From Buttiauxella noackiae ATCC 51607 (lineage in GTDB: Bacteria > Pseudomonadota > Gammaproteobacteria > Enterobacterales > Enterobacteriaceae), in assembly GCF_001654865.1 (NCBI RefSeq), contig NZ_LXEO01000025.1, positions 1-64,000 of the forward strand: a stretch of 64,000 nucleotides of DNA, given 5' to 3'. The notes below the pieces were generated by a model. That model searched no databases. It was not told the origin of the DNA and was given only the letters and a program-made list of their open reading frames with translations. The position numbers were made by a program, and so were the translations under genes. Every line of letters starts with the position of its first letter. Position 1 is the stretch's first letter. This document shows positions 29,325 through 39,113 of this stretch, piece after piece.

Positions 29325-31493
29325 CTATTTCGCATCAGATTTATATTCGTACTCGTAGTAACCGTAATCCTCGTACCCTGCCGCACGGCGGAAGATGGAA
29401 TTGAGAATCACGCCACGTACGGTGACGCCATTTTGTTCAAAGCGGCTGAGACTGGTTTCGACTTCTTTGAGCGTATTCACCGCATAGCGCGCCACCATCA
29501 GCGTGGTGCCCGCATGGCGGCCGACAACCGCAGCGTCGGTAACGGCGAGAATTGGTGGGGTATCAATCAACACCAGGTCATAGCTTTTGCTTGCCCATGC
29601 GATTAATTCCGCAAAGCGCTCGCTCATCAGTAACTCAGAAGGGTTAGACGGCACCACACCACGCGGTACAAGGTCAAAATTAGGTACGGAGGTTTTTTGC
29701 GCACAGCGGGTAATTTCCGCCTGCCCTGAGAGCACCTCTGCAAGACCGTTGTTGTTGGTAGTGCCCAGTAGTTCGTGGGTATAACCTTTGCGCATATCGC
29801 AGTCGATAAGCAGCACACGCTTATTGGTCTGGCTAATCACAGCAGCCAGGTTGGCGCACACAAAGGTTTTACCAATCGACGGACTAACACCGGTCAGCAT
29901 CAGAACGTTATTGGATGCCTGCATCATGGCGAAATGAAGACTGGTGCGCAGGCTGCGAATCGCTTCGATAGCCAGATCGGTTGGATTACCCACCGCCAGC
30001 AGTTGGCTTTGCTTATTGCGTTTCGCCGCTTTAACAGTGCGCACCGTGGCATTGTCGCGGGATTTCTGCCATTCAGAAAGCGGGATGCTGGCATACACAC
30101 CAATCCCTGCCTCTTCGAGTACCGCAGGACTTTCGATGCCACGATTGAACAAGGATCGTAACAGCACGCCCATGATGGACAACATCAGACCAAGAATAAT
30201 GCTGCCGAGAATGATCAGGGCACGTTGCGGTTTCACCATGCCTGGTTGAGCAATGGCCGCATCGACGATACGCACATCACCAACGGTACTGGCTTCGGTG
30301 ATTTTCAACTCTTGCTGCTTGTTCAGCAGTTGCATGTATACCTGTTGCCCAGACTCAACATCACGCGTTAAACGCACGATTTCCTGCTGCGTTTTTGGCA
30401 TCGCGGTAACACGCCCGTTAAGGCGCGCTTTTTCATCGAGCAGCGTCTGACGTTTTTCCAGCAAGGTGCGATAAGCCGGGTGAACCTTAGTATAGAGTTT
30501 GGAAATTTCAGCCTCTTTGAAGGTCAACTCATTGAGCTGCGCATCAATATTTACCATGGTGTCGAGGACGGATTTGGCTTCCAGTGACAGGTCAACCGAG
30601 TCTTGCTGCTGGCGATAAGCGTTGAGTTTATTTTCGGCAGCATCAAGGCGGCTACGGACTTCCGGCAGCTGTTGCGCTAAGAATTGCAGGCTTTTAGCCG
30701 CTTCTTCCGACTTACGCTGCACGTTCTGCGCCAGATAGTTACGTGTGATGCTATCGAGGATGGCGCGAATTTGGTCCTTGTCTTCACCGGTATAAGAGAG
30801 GCTTAACACGCCGGTATCTTTGCCATTTTCAGCTACGGTCAGGTTGCCCTGAAGCTGATTTATCATGCCAAGCGTGGAGTATTTACTGACGGTAAAGGTA
30901 TCGCCCACTTGCGCTTTAATCGCGCTAACGGACAGCGTGATACCGCCTTGATTTAGCGTTTTCCCAACCTGCCCTTTGGCGCTAAACCCGTTATCACTGG
31001 TCAGCAAATACTGCGTTGGGCTCAGCACTTCCAGGGTAAATATATTTTTGGCCTGCCCTGCCGGAAGATTAAAGGTATCAACAACGACGGTATCGTTCTG
31101 GCGGCCTTGCAGCCTGTCCCAGCCCGCGCCTAACAGCCAAAAGCTGTTTTTTGCGACTGAAATATCCAGATTCAGATCGTCTACCGTTTTACCCAATACC
31201 AGACGCGACTGAATCAGCTGCATCTCGGCAGCAGAAGCAGGCGGCTTGTTTGATAGCGCTGAACTGATGTCGTTGACCAGCGAGTTACCGGCATTTTGTT
31301 CGATTTGCACCAGCGCATCTGCTTTATAGATTGGCGTGGCAAACATGGCGTAGACGGTCGCCAGTATCGCGAAAATTGCGGTGATCCCCAGGACCCACCA
31401 GCGGGCTTCAAGGACCGTCCCGAACAATCGGCCAATATCAATTTCGTCATTACCCTCAGTCGGGGCACTCGAACGGCGTGCTTTTTCTGTCAT
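29325..31493 (-). CDS. wzc: tyrosine-protein kinase Wzc
   Basis: The 722-residue inner-membrane protein (E. coli 720) is the polysaccharide co-polymerase and autokinase that controls colanic acid chain length and contacts Wza. The N-terminal Wzz-like domain is bounded by a membrane segment near 32-52 and another near 425-445, with a coiled-coil-rich periplasmic region between. The cytoplasmic kinase domain has a Walker A motif in GVSPSIGKTFVCANL near 535, Walker A' in LLIDCDMRKG and Walker B in LVLIDTPP. The C-terminal tail YEDYGYYEYEYK holds six tyrosines for autophosphorylation, removed by Wzb. It is 2 bases from wzb. Confidence 0.97.
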   Translation of the reverse strand: MTEKARRSSAPTEGNDEIDIGRLFGTVLEARWWVLGITAIFAILATVYAMFATPIYKADALVQIEQNAGNSLVNDISSALSNKPPASAAEMQLIQSRLVLGKTVDDLNLDISVAKNSFWLLGAGWDRLQGRQNDTVVVDTFNLPAGQAKNIFTLEVLSPTQYLLTSDNGFSAKGQVGKTLNQGGITLSVSAIKAQVGDTFTVSKYSTLGMINQLQGNLTVAENGKDTGVLSLSYTGEDKDQIRAILDSITRNYLAQNVQRKSEEAAKSLQFLAQQLPEVRSRLDAAENKLNAYRQQQDSVDLSLEAKSVLDTMVNIDAQLNELTFKEAEISKLYTKVHPAYRTLLEKRQTLLDEKARLNGRVTAMPKTQQEIVRLTRDVESGQQVYMQLLNKQQELKITEASTVGDVRIVDAAIAQPGMVKPQRALIILGSIILGLMLSIMGVLLRSLFNRGIESPAVLEEAGIGVYASIPLSEWQKSRDNATVRTVKAAKRNKQSQLLAVGNPTDLAIEAIRSLRTSLHFAMMQASNNVLMLTGVSPSIGKTFVCANLAAVISQTNKRVLLIDCDMRKGYTHELLGTTNNNGLAEVLSGQAEITRCAQKTSVPNFDLVPRGVVPSNPSELLMSERFAELIAWASKSYDLVLIDTPPILAVTDAAVVGRHAGTTLMVARYAVNTLKEVETSLSRFEQNGVTVRGVILNSIFRRAAGYEDYGYYEYEYKSDAK

Positions 31494-31495
31494 TG

Positions 31496-31939
31496 TTATC
31501 CCTGATGAGCGTTGAGTGCGTTAGCCCATTTTTGGGCGTTCTGGTCCAGAAGACCGTAAACCGCTTCAAAAGCGTCGTGGCTTTTGCGATACGGGTCGGG
31601 AATTTCCCGTTCCGCATCCCAGTGACCAAACAGCATCACTTTGCCGCGCATCTCTGGAGCCATTTCGCAAAGTGCGGAGATATGGCGTTTTTCCATGGCA
31701 AGAATCAGGTCGTATTCGCGGCACATTTTGCCGGAAACCTGTTTTGCGCAGTGCCCCTCCAGGGAGAGGTTATGCTGCTCGGCGACGCGAACAGCACCTG
31801 CATCAGCCCCTTTCCCCACCAAAGCCCCCAGCCCCGCAGAAGTCACGGTAAGCTGCGGGTGATAGCTTTTAAGTAACCGCTCAGCGGTTGGGGAGCGGCA
31901 AATATTCCCCACACAGACAACCAAAATTTTGTTGAACAT
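31496..31939 (-). CDS. wzb: low molecular weight protein-tyrosine phosphatase Wzb
   Basis: The 147-residue enzyme equals E. coli Wzb in length. The P-loop CVGNICRSP at residues 9-17 carries the nucleophilic cysteine and arginine, and the general-acid loop is DPYRKS near 115. It dephosphorylates the tyrosine cluster of Wzc, which is needed for cycling during colanic acid production. It lies between wza (6-base gap) and wzc (2-base gap). Confidence 0.97.
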   Translation of the reverse strand: MFNKILVVCVGNICRSPTAERLLKSYHPQLTVTSAGLGALVGKGADAGAVRVAEQHNLSLEGHCAKQVSGKMCREYDLILAMEKRHISALCEMAPEMRGKVMLFGHWDAEREIPDPYRKSHDAFEAVYGLLDQNAQKWANALNAHQG

Positions 31940-31945
31940 AGCGCG

Positions 31946-33079
31946 TTACCAGGTATGGATATCTTTGGCGGTATCCGTCATATAACGAACACCACTGATA
32001 GTCGGCAGCAGTTGGTTGATCAGACGATTCCAACGCGTGACAGGTGCTGTGGTCACATACACCACATCGTAAGGTTGCAGCTGGAACTCGGTGCCCATCA
32101 CCAGCGAGGTCGCATCCGACATATCAAGCTGATAAATGTTGGCGATTTTGCCGCCCTGCTTCTCTTTGATTGGGCGAATCACAAAGATGCCGCTGGCATT
32201 GGAAGCCGTCATATCCAGACCTTCTGCCTGGCCCAGCGCTTCGGTCAGCGTCATGCCGCTGAAGTCCATTTTCAGGGTGGTCTGTTTCTTCACTTCACCC
32301 ATTACGAACACTTTCAGATCGTCATTGCGCGGCACGAATAAAATGTCGCCGGGATAAAGCAAATGATTCTGGCTCAGGTCGCCGTTTTGCATCAGCGCTT
32401 GCAGGGAAATACGCTTTTCCTGGCCATTGTGTGTGAGGACCACATTGCGCCAGTCAGCGGCATCAGTCAGACCGCCTGCGGCGTTGATAGCATCGAGGAT
32501 GGTGAGCGGCACGTTGGTAATTGCCTGTTGACCGGATTTATTCACCTGGCCTGAGACATAGGCTTTTTGGGAACGGAAGCCAGCGATATTAACGTCCACC
32601 TGCGGGTCAGCGATGTACGTCGCAAGGCGGCCGGTAATATCACTGCGGATTTCAGACAGGGTTTTACCCGCGACTTTTACTTTGCCGACATATGGATAGA
32701 ACATCGTGCCGTCTGACTGTACCCAGTTACCCGCATCGCTTGAACTGCGGTATTGGCCCGCTGGGGTAGTGAGTTCCGGGTGATCCCAGACCGTGACATT
32801 CAGAACATCCCCTGGACCGACACGATATTGGTAGGCGGAGATCTCCTGATCGAGAGACATATTTGGCTGTGCGACCGCTGGACGTACGCGTAATTGTTCA
32901 ACCAGACGCGGCGTTAATGGATACACGTTTACCATCCGGTCCAGATCAAAATCTGAATCCTGTTGCTTGATAACATCTTTCCCCATCGTCGACATATTGC
33001 TACCGGGGAGCACTGTGCAACCACTCATCAGGGTTACCGACACCAATAAAGGCATCAATTTAAGTTTGTATTTAATCAT
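31946..33079 (-). CDS. wza: outer-membrane polysaccharide export lipoprotein Wza
   Basis: The 377-residue protein (E. coli 379) forms the octameric outer-membrane channel for colanic acid. A lipoprotein signal with lipobox LMSGC (Cys21) is followed by the polysaccharide export domain ([19 protein letters not shown] near 85) and SLBB domains ([29 protein letters not shown]). The C-terminal amphipathic helix, ending in tryptophan, spans the outer membrane. It is the first gene of the operon, with a leader of more than 400 bases containing the ops/JUMPStart element and a RcsAB box. Confidence 0.97.
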   Translation of the reverse strand: MIKYKLKLMPLLVSVTLMSGCTVLPGSNMSTMGKDVIKQQDSDFDLDRMVNVYPLTPRLVEQLRVRPAVAQPNMSLDQEISAYQYRVGPGDVLNVTVWDHPELTTPAGQYRSSSDAGNWVQSDGTMFYPYVGKVKVAGKTLSEIRSDITGRLATYIADPQVDVNIAGFRSQKAYVSGQVNKSGQQAITNVPLTILDAINAAGGLTDAADWRNVVLTHNGQEKRISLQALMQNGDLSQNHLLYPGDILFVPRNDDLKVFVMGEVKKQTTLKMDFSGMTLTEALGQAEGLDMTASNASGIFVIRPIKEKQGGKIANIYQLDMSDATSLVMGTEFQLQPYDVVYVTTAPVTRWNRLINQLLPTISGVRYMTDTAKDIHTW

Positions 33080-33260
33080 TGAGTATTTATCACTATGGCA
33101 GAGTAATTATCCTGATCGAATAAAATAAGTGGCTCGTTAGGCTTATCAGTGAGATATAAAATTGGCCCCAAATGTAGATCTAACTAAATGGCATAATTCC
33201 TAAAAAGCACTTATTTAGACAAAGTGGCGACAGAATAACCGAGGCTTATTCTCTGGCCTT

Positions 33261-33300
33261 CAGGCATGCTACCGCCCCTGGCTTACAGTCACCAACCTAC
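33261..33300 (-). promoter_or_regulatory. JUMPStart element with ops site in the wza leader
   Basis: On the minus strand GGCGGTAGCAT (33266-33276) matches the ops consensus, preceded by GTAAGCCAGG and TTGGTGACTG as in JUMPStart sequences. It lies 187 bases before the wza ATG, inside the transcribed leader, and should make the 22-kb operon RfaH-dependent. Confidence 0.9.
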
Positions 33301-33506
33301 TGAAAAAAGACAATTTATAAGAAGTCACGATTCCAGGATGTAAATCCAAAGAATAATTTTCTGGAGATAAGCCCTATGGCACCAGGTTAAATATCACAGC
33401 TTCAGCGAATATAAAAAATACATCTAATATCAGACACCGATATCGATTGTTGCAGCTAACCCTATATCAGGCAAGGTTCCACAGAACCACACAGGGACTT
33501 TTAAGA

Positions 33507-33549
33507 ATAATATTAACGCCACATTTACATGCGATTAGGAATTTCTTTA
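33507..33549 (-). promoter_or_regulatory. RcsAB box and candidate wza promoter
   Basis: TAAAGAAATTCCTA (minus strand, 33536-33549) differs by a single base from the box I recall for E. coli wza, where RcsA and RcsB bind to activate colanic acid genes. A TATTAT at 33507-33512, about 24 bases downstream, could be the -10. The box is the strong part of this call; the -10 is tentative. Confidence 0.85.
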
Positions 33550-33806
33550 TATTGACAGAATATTAATAAGTGATAAGTCACAATGTGATATACAGATATA
33601 TCTCATGTAAAATTAAATATAATAAATAATACCAGGTCGATACTTCACAAAACAATTAACTATTTACCATGGTTATTAAGTGGGATTAAGCGGGATATGC
33701 CTGGTATTTAAGATGGAGGAGATTTATCCCTGGCCATGATATTGCAATTTCACGAGCGATTATCCATTATTTCATTGTGACATTTGTCATCTAACAAGAG
33801 GTGCTA

Positions 33807-33876
33807 TGCCCAAAAGATTTCAAGTGCTGAGAAGGCAGCAAACTAACGAATCCGCTGGCTTGAAATATTAAGGGTA
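33807..33876. repeat. short ERIC-like element before yegH
   Basis: The ends TGCCCAAAAGATTTCAAG and CTTGAAATATTAAGGGTA are imperfect inverted copies (about 14 of 18) around a 34-base centre containing GAGAAGGCAGCAAA. The ends resemble ERIC termini, but the ERIC core is missing, so it may be a deletion derivative. It ends 10 bases before the yegH ATG. Confidence 0.45.
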
Positions 33877-33885
33877 TAAAAGAAT

Positions 33886-35466
33886 ATGGAATGGATTGCC
33901 GATCCATCTATCTGGGCAGGTCTGATAACGCTGGTAGTTATTGAGCTGGTCCTCGGTATCGATAACCTGGTGTTTATCGCTATCCTTGCCGAAAAACTCC
34001 CCCCATCCCAACGCGACAAAGCACGCGTGACCGGGCTCATTCTTGCCATGTTGATGCGCTTGCTATTGCTGGCCTCCATTTCATGGCTGGTCACGTTAAC
34101 ACGGCCACTTTTCAGAGTGGGTGAACTTGGTTTTAGCGCCCGTGATCTGATCATGCTATTTGGTGGGCTGTTTCTGCTATTTAAGGCGACCGTTGAGCTC
34201 AATGAGCGGCTGGAGGGTAAAGATAGTGAAACTCACACGCAGCGGCGGGGTGCAAAATTCTGGCCGGTGGTCGCACAAATCGTCATTCTGGATGCGGTGT
34301 TTTCTCTCGACTCGGTGATAACCGCGGTGGGTATGGTCGACCATCTGCCAGTGATGATGGCGGCGGTGATTATCGCAATTTGCCTGATGCTGCTCGCCAG
34401 CAAAGCCTTAACGCGCTTTGTGAACAACCACCCGACCATTGTGATTCTCTGCCTGAGTTTCCTGCTGATGATAGGCTTTAGTCTGGTCGCAGACGGTTTT
34501 GGTTACCATATTCCGAAAGGCTATTTATATGCCGCTATCGGGTTCTCGGTAATGATTGAAAGTTTAAACCAGCTGGCAATATTCAACCGTCGTCGCTTCT
34601 TGTCTGCCGATCAATCGTTACGCCAACGCACCGCAGAAGCCGTGCTGCGTTTATTGAATGGTAAGAAGGAAGAGGCTGAACTGGATGCTCAAACCGCATC
34701 GCTGATTGCTGACCACACCCGACAAGATGAAATATTTGAGCCGCAAGAACGGCTGATGATTGAACGCGTGCTAAATCTCAACCAACGCACAGTGAGCAGC
34801 ATTATGACCTCACGTCATGATGTCGAACACATCAAACTTGCCGACCCGGAAGAACAAATACGGGCCTTGCTTGATAAGAACCAGCATACCCGCGTGGTAA
34901 TAACTGGCGATAGTGACGAAATTCTGGGTGTCGTGCACATCATTGATTTACTTCAGCAATCATTAAAAGGTGAACCGCTTAACCTTGAGGTTTTGATACG
35001 ACAACCACTTATCTTCCCGGAAACACTGCCTTTATTGGCGGCACTCGAGCAGTTCCGCAACGCCAGAACACACTTTGCCTTTGTGGTTGATGAGTTTGGT
35101 TCGGTAGAAGGTGTGGTGACGTTGAGTGACGTGATGGAAACCATTGCCGGTAACTTGCCGAATGAAGCTGAAGAGATAGATGCACGCCATGATATTCAGA
35201 AAAACCCGGATGGGACATGGACGGCAAACGGCCATATGCCGCTGGAAGATTTGGTCCAGTATGTGCCATTACCGCTGGATGATAAACGCAACTACCATAC
35301 GATTGCAGGGCTACTGATGGAGGCGTTGCAACATATTCCGGTAACAGGAGAAGCTGTTCAGGTGGGGGATTTTCTGTTGCGGACACTGCAAGTAGAAAGC
35401 CATCGCGTACAGAAGGTGCAAATTGTCCCGTTGATCAGCAACGATGAGATGGATTTTGAGGTGTGA
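33886..35466 (+). CDS. yegH: TerC/CorC-type inner-membrane protein YegH
   Basis: The 526-residue protein (E. coli 527) has an N-terminal TerC-like membrane domain (about seven hydrophobic segments in residues 1-230, including [20 protein letters not shown]), followed by two CBS domains (about 285-410) and a C-terminal CorC/HlyC transporter-associated domain. Metal-ion handling is likely from the domain content, but its function is not established. It is divergent from wza and convergent with asmA, with a strong hairpin between the two genes. Confidence 0.94.
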   Translation: MEWIADPSIWAGLITLVVIELVLGIDNLVFIAILAEKLPPSQRDKARVTGLILAMLMRLLLLASISWLVTLTRPLFRVGELGFSARDLIMLFGGLFLLFKATVELNERLEGKDSETHTQRRGAKFWPVVAQIVILDAVFSLDSVITAVGMVDHLPVMMAAVIIAICLMLLASKALTRFVNNHPTIVILCLSFLLMIGFSLVADGFGYHIPKGYLYAAIGFSVMIESLNQLAIFNRRRFLSADQSLRQRTAEAVLRLLNGKKEEAELDAQTASLIADHTRQDEIFEPQERLMIERVLNLNQRTVSSIMTSRHDVEHIKLADPEEQIRALLDKNQHTRVVITGDSDEILGVVHIIDLLQQSLKGEPLNLEVLIRQPLIFPETLPLLAALEQFRNARTHFAFVVDEFGSVEGVVTLSDVMETIAGNLPNEAEEIDARHDIQKNPDGTWTANGHMPLEDLVQYVPLPLDDKRNYHTIAGLLMEALQHIPVTGEAVQVGDFLLRTLQVESHRVQKVQIVPLISNDEMDFEV

Positions 35467-35477
35467 TTTAAATTAAA

Positions 35478-35502
35478 GTCGGATGTCGCTGCGACATCCG
35501 AC
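35478..35502. terminator. bidirectional hairpin between yegH and asmA
   Basis: GTCGGATGTCG and CGACATCCGAC form a perfect 11-bp stem with a CTG loop, between the stop codons of convergent genes. It resembles a compact REP unit and probably serves as a two-way terminator or 3'-end stabiliser; a strong U-run is absent. Confidence 0.6.
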
Positions 35503-35513
35503 GTTTGAAGTGA

Positions 35514-37358
35514 CTAAAGCTTATCCAGAAGATCTTTAACGTCTTTCGCTTTGCTACTGTCTTTATGCTTGTCTAGCCAATCATTCAGGCGACGTTTCGC
35601 TTCACTCTGCAACTGTTTGCGCAGTACCTGGTCCACTTGCAAAGAGTAATTCAACTTCTGCCATGGCCCATAAACTCGTAGTGGGATCGGGGTGGTTTTC
35701 AGCACCTCAACCAACTTACTATCCCCTTTCCAGCCGTCAACGACCGTGACATCAAAGCGGGTATCGCACTGCTGCTTAACAAGATCAAGAGTCCCCGAAC
35801 CTGTCAGCGCCAACATGGAAGATTCTCCCACCATTTTCTTGAGCGATAGCTCACCGTTGTTGAGATTTGCTTGCGCTGAGAAGTTATCCAACATGGTGAC
35901 ATTGTCATAATTTTCCTGGGCCTGGACATCATCATTGCTACGGGTAACCGCTTGCTGAATCAACTGTTGGAAGTTCATACCCTGCATTGTGGTATGTAGC
36001 ATCGTGATGTTCGCATCTCCTTGCCAGCTACGGCGAAACGCTTCGGCGCTGAGTATGTCACCGGTAAACTCCCCTTCCATTGAAAGCAACCCAGACAACG
36101 CAATTGGGTAGTTAAACGCAGTCAGAATCGGCTCAATTTCTATGTTTTCAACTTTTGGGCTGAATGAAAGTTGCGGCTGACTCTTGCGCGCATCAAGTTC
36201 TCCCGGGAATGACATACTACCTTTGCCAAATTTCCCCATCAGTTCAGAAACCGTCAGTAAGCCATAATTGTTGGTTATAGCCCCTTGAACATCAGTGAAA
36301 TCCAGCCCTCGCCACACCACACTGGACGCGGCAATATTAACCTGAGCAGTAAAATCACGCAGACTCTGGTAGTTGGTCTCTTCGCCACCGGAAGCAATGA
36401 TCGGACGCGGTAGCGCACTTTGTTGCTGCGCCTGTTGCTGCACGTTGATATTGGTCACTGAGTTGCCAGCAACCAATCCATCGAGATTCAATTTACCTGA
36501 ACGTAAATCGATGACCCACTGAGTTTTGTCTTCCAGCACAGCACTGGCGTTGCCTTGCAAATCGCTGTCATTGGCAGTCAGTTGCAGTTGATTAAGTTCA
36601 AGACGGCGCTGTGGCTCAAGCCAACGAGCCGCAAAGGTTCCGCTGCCCGTAATCCCTTTAGCTGGAAGATCGGCACCTTGAATTTCGTAATCGAGTTTGG
36701 AGATATTGGCACTGAGTTGCTGCGGATAATTGCTGGCATCAAGATCGGCCACCAATGAAAAGGTCAGATCACGTTGGTCACGATTAATACGGCTGCTCAG
36801 TTCAATGTGCGCTTGTTTTCGCTCATTCTGCTCCATTTGCAGATTGATATTGCGCACCGTAATTTGTTCGTCATTAACATGCTGGAAAACCAGCACACTG
36901 TCGGCAACTTTTAGTTTAGCGATGTCAAAAGACCAGCCACTGTCTTCATCTGATGGAGGCGTAGGAGCCGAAGGCCCGACAGGGGCATCTTTCGCACGGC
37001 GCTCTTCTGTCTGGGGAGTGAGTTGAATTACGGCACCTTTCAACATCACCTGGTGAACCTTAAGCTGGTGAGAAAGCAGAGGTAATAAGGCAACATCCAG
37101 GCGCATATTGTCGGCACGCACCAGGGGCTGACTAGCACCTGGTGCGGTTAATGACATACGCCCTGATAAAATACTAAGTTGTGGCCAGACGTGCCAACGC
37201 AGCGGCCCGTCTAAAGCCAGTTGATAACCACTGCGAGCCTCAACCTGGCGCACCATATATGCACGAAAATCATTGGGGTTAACCAATAACACCAACGCAG
37301 AAAGGCCGGCAACCAGTACAACCAGCAAAATCATCAGCGTGGTAAGTAATCGTCTCAT
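35514..37358 (-). CDS. asmA: outer-membrane assembly protein AsmA
   Basis: The 614-residue protein (E. coli 617) has an N-terminal signal-anchor (LLTTLMILLVVLVAGLSALV) followed by the AsmA family domain, predicted to form a long beta-groove of the bridge-like lipid transfer type. The AsmA-2 C-terminal part is present (LSGLLSMEGEFTGD and SGTLDLVKQQCDTRFDV). It influences phospholipid and outer-membrane protein assembly in the periplasm. It follows dcd by 23 bases and is probably cotranscribed with it, as in E. coli. Confidence 0.95.
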   Translation of the reverse strand: MRRLLTTLMILLVVLVAGLSALVLLVNPNDFRAYMVRQVEARSGYQLALDGPLRWHVWPQLSILSGRMSLTAPGASQPLVRADNMRLDVALLPLLSHQLKVHQVMLKGAVIQLTPQTEERRAKDAPVGPSAPTPPSDEDSGWSFDIAKLKVADSVLVFQHVNDEQITVRNINLQMEQNERKQAHIELSSRINRDQRDLTFSLVADLDASNYPQQLSANISKLDYEIQGADLPAKGITGSGTFAARWLEPQRRLELNQLQLTANDSDLQGNASAVLEDKTQWVIDLRSGKLNLDGLVAGNSVTNINVQQQAQQQSALPRPIIASGGEETNYQSLRDFTAQVNIAASSVVWRGLDFTDVQGAITNNYGLLTVSELMGKFGKGSMSFPGELDARKSQPQLSFSPKVENIEIEPILTAFNYPIALSGLLSMEGEFTGDILSAEAFRRSWQGDANITMLHTTMQGMNFQQLIQQAVTRSNDDVQAQENYDNVTMLDNFSAQANLNNGELSLKKMVGESSMLALTGSGTLDLVKQQCDTRFDVTVVDGWKGDSKLVEVLKTTPIPLRVYGPWQKLNYSLQVDQVLRKQLQSEAKRRLNDWLDKHKDSSKAKDVKDLLDKL

Positions 37359-37381
37359 ACAATCCCCATACAGATGGCAAC

Positions 37382-37963
37382 TCAGTCCTTATCAATACGA
37401 CTCGCCACAGCCCCTTGCTGATCGCGATATTTTGCGTCCTGGCGACTGTTGTAAGGGCGTGCGGCAGGGCCAGAAAGCGGTTCAAAACTCAAAGCACCAA
37501 TCATCATACCAGGACGCAGGGCTAATGGCAGCTTACCGGAATTATAGAACTCCAGAACGATGCAGCCATGCCAGCCAGGATCGATACGGTGTGCGGTGAC
37601 ATGGACCATCAAACCCAGACGCGCCAAAGATGAACGACCGTCTAACCAGCCGACTAAATCAGCGGGTATCGTTACAGACTCAAGCGTTACCGCTAAAGCC
37701 AGTTCACCTGGGTGCAAATAGAATGCTTCGCCTTCATTGAGGACGATTTCGTCGCTCATGACGCGTTCTAACGCCTCGCTCACTTCATCTTTTGGACCGC
37801 TCAAATCTATAAACGGTGCAGTATGACCACTGAAGGTGCGGAATTTGTTCCCCAAACGCACATCGACAGTAGCACCGCTAATGCGTTCAACTGGCGGACG
37901 AGGGGTAATCGTTAAGCGCCCATCATCGAGCCAGGCTTCTATATCGCGGTCACACAAACGCAT
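37382..37963 (-). CDS. dcd: dCTP deaminase
   Basis: The 193-residue enzyme equals E. coli Dcd in length and deaminates dCTP to dUTP, the main source of dUMP for thymidylate synthesis. [15 protein letters not shown] is the conserved N-terminus; [14 protein letters not shown] carries the nucleotide-binding serines and arginine; [17 protein letters not shown] contains the active-site region including the conserved glutamate. asmA lies just downstream, and udk is 152 bases upstream on the same strand. Confidence 0.97.
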   Translation of the reverse strand: MRLCDRDIEAWLDDGRLTITPRPPVERISGATVDVRLGNKFRTFSGHTAPFIDLSGPKDEVSEALERVMSDEIVLNEGEAFYLHPGELALAVTLESVTIPADLVGWLDGRSSLARLGLMVHVTAHRIDPGWHGCIVLEFYNSGKLPLALRPGMMIGALSFEPLSGPAARPYNSRQDAKYRDQQGAVASRIDKD

Positions 37964-38115
37964 CAGTGATGCTCCTTATCTCAAGCTCAGTTTTGTTTAC
38001 CCTGCCACAGCGGGGCTAAGATAGCCACGCTACGAAGGGTAAATACCGGGATTACATTACGTTTTTGCGAGCGAATAAGTAGAACTCGTCCGCGAAAGGC
38101 TGTTATGCCTGAAGA

Positions 38116-38757
38116 TTATTCAAAGAACTGGCTGATTTTTGCCTTGAGGATATCAATGGCGATACGGTTTTTACCCCCGCGCGGCACGATAATATCGGCA
38201 TACTGCTTGGAAGGTTCGATGAATTGTAAAAACATTGGACGAACGGTTTTCTGATACTGGGCCATCACAGAGTCCATTGAACGGCCACGTTCGTTAACAT
38301 CGCGTTTCATACGGCGCATCAGACAAATATCCAGCGGCGTATCAACAAAAATGGAGAAGTTCATCTCTTCGCGCAAACGAGCATCCGTCAGCAACAAAAT
38401 CCCTTCCAGAATGATGACTTTCTTCGGCATTAAGTGAACCGTGTTACCGGTACGGGTATGTTCAACATAGCTGTAGACAGGCAGCTCAATAGGATTGCCT
38501 GACTTGAGCATTTGTAAGTGTTGAAACAGCAAGTTGTGATCCATCGCGTTTGGATGGTCGTAGTTGGTCTTAACTCGTTCTTCCATCGAAAGATGGCTTT
38601 GGTCTTTGTAGTAACTGTCTTCTGGAATGACACCAATGTGTTCATCACCAACTTGATCGCGCAGTTCGCGATACAGTGTGCTGGCAATAAGACTTTTTCC
38701 TGAAGCCGACGCACCGGCTATCCCGATGATGACGCATTGATGGGACTTGTCAGTCAT
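38116..38757 (-). CDS. udk: uridine/cytidine kinase
   Basis: The 213-residue enzyme equals E. coli Udk in length and phosphorylates uridine and cytidine in pyrimidine salvage. The P-loop [15 protein letters not shown] is at residues 11-25, PEDSYYKDQ near 45, NYDHPNAMD near 65, and [13 protein letters not shown] near 148 is the lid. The upstream region holds a candidate TATAAT -10 with a GC-rich discriminator. Confidence 0.97.
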   Translation of the reverse strand: MTDKSHQCVIIGIAGASASGKSLIASTLYRELRDQVGDEHIGVIPEDSYYKDQSHLSMEERVKTNYDHPNAMDHNLLFQHLQMLKSGNPIELPVYSYVEHTRTGNTVHLMPKKVIILEGILLLTDARLREEMNFSIFVDTPLDICLMRRMKRDVNERGRSMDSVMAQYQKTVRPMFLQFIEPSKQYADIIVPRGGKNRIAIDILKAKISQFFE

Positions 38758-39113
38758 GTTGTAACGAGCCTTGTTGACTTAAATGTTGAGGAAGGGCGAC
38801 GCAAAAGACGTCAAACGCGGCAATTATAGGGAGAACCGCCCGCTGATACCAGAGTAATGCACACGCATGGTTGATTTTAACTGACTGGTAACAGGTAGAT
38901 GGGAGTCAACGGATAGCCATCTAAAAAGAATGGTTATTACTGGTTGGTAAAAATAAGTATGTCAAATAACACTTTTTATGACTTCTTGATGTTAAATTAT
39001 GACCGACCTGCATAGGAATTGTAAATTGTTTGTACTAGCATAAAACCGAAACTTATCTTTTTATTTGCATCCGGGCATGGCACCTGGCGGCACGCCTTAA
39101 CGGATTTGCGGTA
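38758..39113. other. udk-dgcE divergent intergenic region
   Basis: The 356-base gap holds the candidate udk promoter near 38825 and an AT-rich stretch toward dgcE. I could not identify a firm dgcE promoter, operator, repeat or ORF in it. Confidence 0.5.
38823..38828 (-). promoter_or_regulatory. candidate -10 of the udk promoter
   Basis: TATAAT on the minus strand, about 65 bases before the udk ATG, is followed by a GC-rich stretch (TGCCGCG). The -35 (TGGTAT, 18-base spacing) is weak. This rests on the hexamer and position only. Confidence 0.4.

Larger units (their letters stand above)
33080..33885. other. wza-yegH divergent intergenic region
   Basis: This 806-base region separates the divergent wza and yegH genes. 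It contains the long wza leader with JUMPStart/ops (33261-33300), the RcsAB box (33536-33549), an AT-rich stretch (33550-33800) with no recognisable site, and a short ERIC-like inverted-repeat element just before yegH. No convincing ORF is present. Confidence 0.75.

Noticed and set aside
33080-33885. CRISPR array or phage att site in the long wza-yegH gap
   Set aside because: No regularly spaced direct repeats or integrase-type sites; the gap is explained by the leader, the RcsAB box and an ERIC-like element.
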